A stretch of DNA of 64,000 bases from Sphaerosporella brunnea. Its lineage: Eukaryota; Ascomycota; Pezizomycetes; Pezizales; Pyronemataceae. Positions 62,894-64,000 of this stretch are shown piece by piece (positions within the stretch are counted from its first letter, which is position 1; each line of letters starts with the position of its first letter). A program made the position numbers and the translations under genes. The stretch is taken from positions 55,165 through 119,164 of the forward strand of contig VXIS01000131.1 of assembly GCA_008704415.1 (NCBI GenBank), in the 5' to 3' direction. Under the pieces are notes generated by a model that did not search any database, was not told where the DNA came from, and was given only the letters and a program-made list of their open reading frames with translations.

Positions 62894-63535
62894 TCAAGAT
62901 ATAGTTGAGTGAACAGTAGTTAAGGTCTCGCCAGGTAGCTGCCTCTTAGGTAACGTTCGAATGTTGTGGGCAAGATCATAGTAGTATCTTCCTTGCTTTC
63001 CATCGAGGCACAACTCCTCCACTATGTTTTGTTCCCAATACTTGCTCACATCATGCTTCATGCCCTTCTTTGATTGCCCGCTGAATTTTTTGACAGTTTC
63101 AAAGATTAAAGCCTTTGGATCGTTTATACTGTTGAGGCAGACTTCCGGCTTTTCTTGTAATCTTCTCTGAGAGGTAGCCCGCTGGGCTTTATCCCTAACC
63201 TCAACAACATCTTTTCTTTTGGGTAGACGGTGTGGATACAAATTGCGATGGGGATGCAAATATCAAGAAGGAGAAGGATCAAGAATGGTTGTACGCTTTG
63301 AGCGGTGGGTATGCAGTAGGGGTTTGGGCCCCAGCGAAGTAGGCAGCAGCTCCTCCTCCAGAAGGAAGTTTGATGGTGGTGGTTGGAGTGGTTGATTAGA
63401 TGACATCTGCAACTGGGAAGGCTTCCGGTCTGGCCTCAAGGAATTGGTCATACTTAAAAGCCTCTTGTTTTGTTGTCTCCACAACAAATTTCTGGAAACT
63501 AAATTTGCAGAATACAAGAATTGGCTTTTAAGCAC
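62894..63535 (-). pseudogene. Unrecognised ORF with one internal TGA
   Basis: Two adjacent minus frames in the same phase are separated by a TGA at 63263-63265. The upstream part includes MTNSLRPDRKPSQLQMSSNQ and a Pro/Leu-rich segment. The downstream part reads KRKDVVEVRDKAQRATSQRR, LNSINDPKALIFETVKKFSG and YWEQNIVEELCLDGKQGRYY to a stop at 62894. Even composition suggests real coding. Family unknown; a truncated transposase or host protein are both possible. Confidence 0.35.
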
Positions 63536-63649
63536 TGCAATCGTGTTGCAAAGGGTAGGGACTTGGAGGTTCGCAGGTCATGCAAAGGAAGGCTTGATAG
63601 GCGACGTGAAGGTAAGTTCACCTGGAAGACTCGGCTGCGGAGGTGAAGG

Positions 63650-63995
63650 TAGGCTCGGAGGGTCCGGGGGGCTTCCGGGTGATGCAGCGTGTAAGAGGCG
63701 TGGTGCATACTCTATAGACTCAATTGTCAAGTCAATCGGATGAAAACTGTCAAAGTTACGGCAGGAAAAACGTACTCACAACACCAAAGCTTGACACAGT
63801 AATCAAGGTAGGAAACGCGAAGATAGGATCGGTGGGTGACGTGAAGGTAGGCTCGGTGGGTGACGCAAATGTAGGCTCAGGGGCCCGGAGGGCTTGAGGG
63901 TGATGCAGCACGTAAAGGATGTGGTCCGCAGTCTCTAAATTCAATTTTCAAGTCAATCGGATGAAAACTGACAGATGTAACGGGTATGGGCGGAA
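63650..63995. repeat. Direct repeat of about 110 bp, two copies
   Basis: GGTGATGCAGCGTGTAAGAG...CAAGTCAATCGGATGAAAACTG at 63650-63755 recurs at 63885-63970 with substitutions, about 235 bases apart. On the minus strand GTGAGTACG near 63775 resembles a splice donor, so the units may be duplicated exons. Confidence 0.55.
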
Positions 63996-64000
63996 ATAGA

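Overview
The window looks like a transposon-dominated accessory block of a filamentous fungal genome, most likely a basidiomycete. Three things point there: Ty3/gypsy elements with C-terminal chromodomains, Tad-type LINE ends, and 50-60 nt GT-AG introns in two places. I recognised no conserved housekeeping gene, rRNA or complete tRNA. Most of the sequence is retroelements and hAT DNA transposons nested inside one another, nearly all broken. Between them lie a few lineage-specific open genes and several minisatellites.

Layout. 1-570 is a TGATCA-centred satellite cut by an old gypsy LTR (571-717). 2616-5342 (minus) is a Ty1/copia-type unit with an LTR and a giant gag carrying a 21-bp-periodic coiled coil, but no pol. 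6.0-7.4 kb has an intact repeat-coded gene (6356-7237) between minisatellites. 7.9-9.1 kb holds LINE and hAT debris, and 9.8-12.8 kb about ten decayed copies of one unit. 13019-13809 is a small hAT with an exact 8-bp target duplication. 16.3-18 kb holds a LINE 3' end and a frameshifted coiled-coil ORF; 19.6-20.5 kb a copia RNase H plus LTR; 21557-22729 another hAT with an exact target duplication; 23.8-25.7 kb two probable host exons.

26.2-32.7 kb is the most layered part. A decayed copy of the coiled-coil copia family has its LTR split by a 4.1-kb insert (27008-31131) bounded by a 15-bp target duplication and a poly(T) tract. The insert holds two LINE 3' portions, a spliced gene (28206-28846), an 832-bp hAT and a 471-bp hAT-type MITE. 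A second LTR, internal piece and LTR follow.

34.0-39.7 kb has an intact gene (34060-34989), an ORF-bearing LINE relative, a MULE relic and a degenerate duplicate of the 34-kb gene. 39.7-44.4 kb is a 5'-truncated chromovirus, gypsy-1. 44432-50473 is a complete but broken second chromovirus, gypsy-2, with both LTRs. 50.6-53.1 kb is an orphan, hairpin-rich, mitochondrion-like stretch. 53.4-54.4 kb is an ankyrin-type gene or pseudogene. 55134-61990 (minus) is a Ty1/copia element split by a full-length hAT (56038-58908) with an 8-bp target duplication and 18-bp terminal inverted repeats. The last 2 kb are unrecognised ORFs and a direct repeat.

No multi-gene functional system is evident. What is unusual is the number of insertions whose edges can be placed to the base, the gag-only coiled-coil copia family, the GC-rich MITE, and the orphan region at 50.6-53.1 kb.
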